A stretch of 64,000 bases of DNA, taken from positions 34,963,093 to 35,027,092 of the forward strand of contig CM041091.1 of the NCBI GenBank assembly GCA_023079485.1, in the 5' to 3' direction. Below are positions 63,085 to 64,000 of the stretch, piece after piece. The notes under the pieces were generated by a model. It was not told where the DNA came from, made no database searches, and saw only the letters and a list, made by a program, of their open reading frames with translations. A program made the position numbers and the translations under genes. The DNA comes from Archilochus colubris (taxonomy: Eukaryota > Chordata > Aves > Apodiformes > Trochilidae). How positions within the stretch are numbered: position 1 is the first letter of the stretch; every line of letters begins with the position of its first letter.

Positions 63085-63971
63085 AATCCATGAGGAACCT
63101 TTTTATTTAAATATATAAAACATGATATTTTGGCAAACATTTACTTCTCATTAAATAAGGTAAAATCACTGAATGTAAAGGCATTCCATTAGTAAAAACA
63201 AATAAGCAGGCAACTCTTTGAAATCTATACAAGGATGGGACAAATATCAGATGCAAATTTATAATTTTACAGATAAAAAGACTGAGAAGCAGTAGTCTGC
63301 AAGTAGATACAACAGAAGAAACTTCTATTAATTAGGGAGTTAAATAGATGTCTCTGCAGAAGAAGCTATCATTAGGCACTGAAGTCCAAATTTTACTTCA
63401 GGCTCTTGTGCATCACACTCTCAACTACTAAAACAGGGTGCAAGTTTCCCTCATGCTCATTTCTCCCAGCTGTCTCTGCATTTCCCATCTCACACATGTG
63501 AAGAAGCCAAGCAACATCTACCTAAGGAAGAAACTGCCTCAAGCAAGGCAGAAGTCTGAGTCCTGCCTGTATAGATAAATCCCTAGTGGTGGTGGTTACA
63601 GCAGCAGCAAGGAACATTCACATGGATGAAGTACAAAGAAACAGCAGTTCAGATGAATGCCTAGCTGAATCACCAGTGCTATATTAAAGCTAGGACTGAA
63701 ACATCAAGTTTTTTTAATTGTCAAGATACTTCACTACAAAGCAATAGAACAGATGTTGATGCCTCTGAAACAAGCTCTCTGAATTGATCCAGATTAGCTG
63801 CGATACACATGAGCTTCAGCACCTCTTCCCCTTCTTACTACACTAGGAACACAACATTTACAGAACAAGTACACCCCGATCAGGGAGCCAGGGATAGCTC
63901 AGCCACCTCTGCTCTCCAGCTCCTGCACTCCCGGGCAGGTATCCTGCTCTGAAGTTGGGCTGCAGGAGTCT
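63085..63971 (-). other. BNIP3: 3' UTR of the - strand neighbour (probable BNIP3)
   Basis: The sequence from the TGA to about 20 nt past the - strand AATAAA at 63107-63102, roughly 0.87 kb. This matches what I recall of the length of the BNIP3 3' UTR. There are no open frames of note; the AT-rich part lies near the poly(A) signal. Confidence 0.6.
63102..63107 (-). terminator. BNIP3: Poly(A) signal on the - strand
   Basis: TTTATT on the + strand, AATAAA on the - strand, within an AT-rich stretch about 865 nt downstream of the - strand stop codon. It is the first canonical signal I find on that strand after the stop. Confidence 0.6.
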
Positions 63972-64000
63972 TCAGAAGGTGCTGCTGGACGCTGTGGTCG
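63972..64000 (-). CDS. BNIP3: Probable BNIP3, C-terminal end only (partial, runs off the window)
   Basis: Read on the - strand, the last codons in the window are T-T-A-S-S-S-T-F followed by TGA (63974-63972). This resembles the C-terminal tail of BNIP3, where the membrane anchor is followed by a short Thr/Ser-rich end finishing in STF. BNIP3 is an outer-mitochondrial-membrane BH3-like protein that acts as a hypoxia-induced mitophagy receptor. Only eight full codons are visible, so the match alone is weak. The call also rests on position: in human the gene immediately downstream of PPP2R2D, in convergent orientation, is BNIP3. A - strand poly(A) signal lies at a sensible distance. The tail seems one residue longer than the mammalian one. 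Confidence 0.7.

Overview
This window looks like nuclear DNA of a vertebrate, most probably a bird. It carries one complete multi-exon gene, PPP2R2D (the B55-delta regulatory subunit of protein phosphatase 2A), on the + strand from about 40.4 to 61.7 kb. The last codons and 3' UTR of a second gene, probably BNIP3, lie on the - strand at the right edge. The gene is recognised from ten exons that join in frame, with GT..AG junctions throughout, into a 459-residue WD40 protein that follows B55-delta rather than B55-alpha at informative positions. The bird assignment is an inference from compact introns, low visible repeat content, the absence of recognisable mammalian SINE or L1 sequence, and the PPP2R2D/BNIP3 tail-to-tail order known from human 10q26.3.

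Layout. Positions 1-39.5 kb are non-coding as far as I can see. No ORF there resembles a known protein family, and the region holds simple repeats: a 26-bp minisatellite at 17.8 kb, an (ATCC)n array at 14.2 kb, a large (TTTC)n tract at 25.0-25.35 kb and a 36-nt A run at 37.85 kb. It also has a few candidate regulatory islands, the best being a small CpG cluster at 29.7 kb with a CTCF-like motif. A CpG island at 39.9-41.2 kb holds the PPP2R2D promoter, with a palindromic CRE and a YY1-type site, the first two coding exons, and G-quadruplex-prone runs. Introns 2-9 fill 41-59.6 kb. Intron 6 has the hallmarks of a minor-class (U12) intron. Intron 2 holds a perfect 18-bp inverted repeat.

The 3' UTR of PPP2R2D has three polyadenylation signals, the last at 61.68 kb. 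About 1.4 kb of intergenic DNA separates it from the - strand polyadenylation signal of the convergent neighbour at 63.1 kb. PP2A-B55-delta acts in mitotic exit, while BNIP3 is a mitochondrial BH3-like mitophagy receptor. Nothing in the sequence suggests they work together; they are simply syntenic neighbours.

I found no previously undescribed molecular system here. The most rewarding signals are the U12 intron, an out-of-frame upstream ORF overlapping the PPP2R2D start, the lengthened Gly/Ser N-terminus, the intron 2 hairpin and the possible insulator site.
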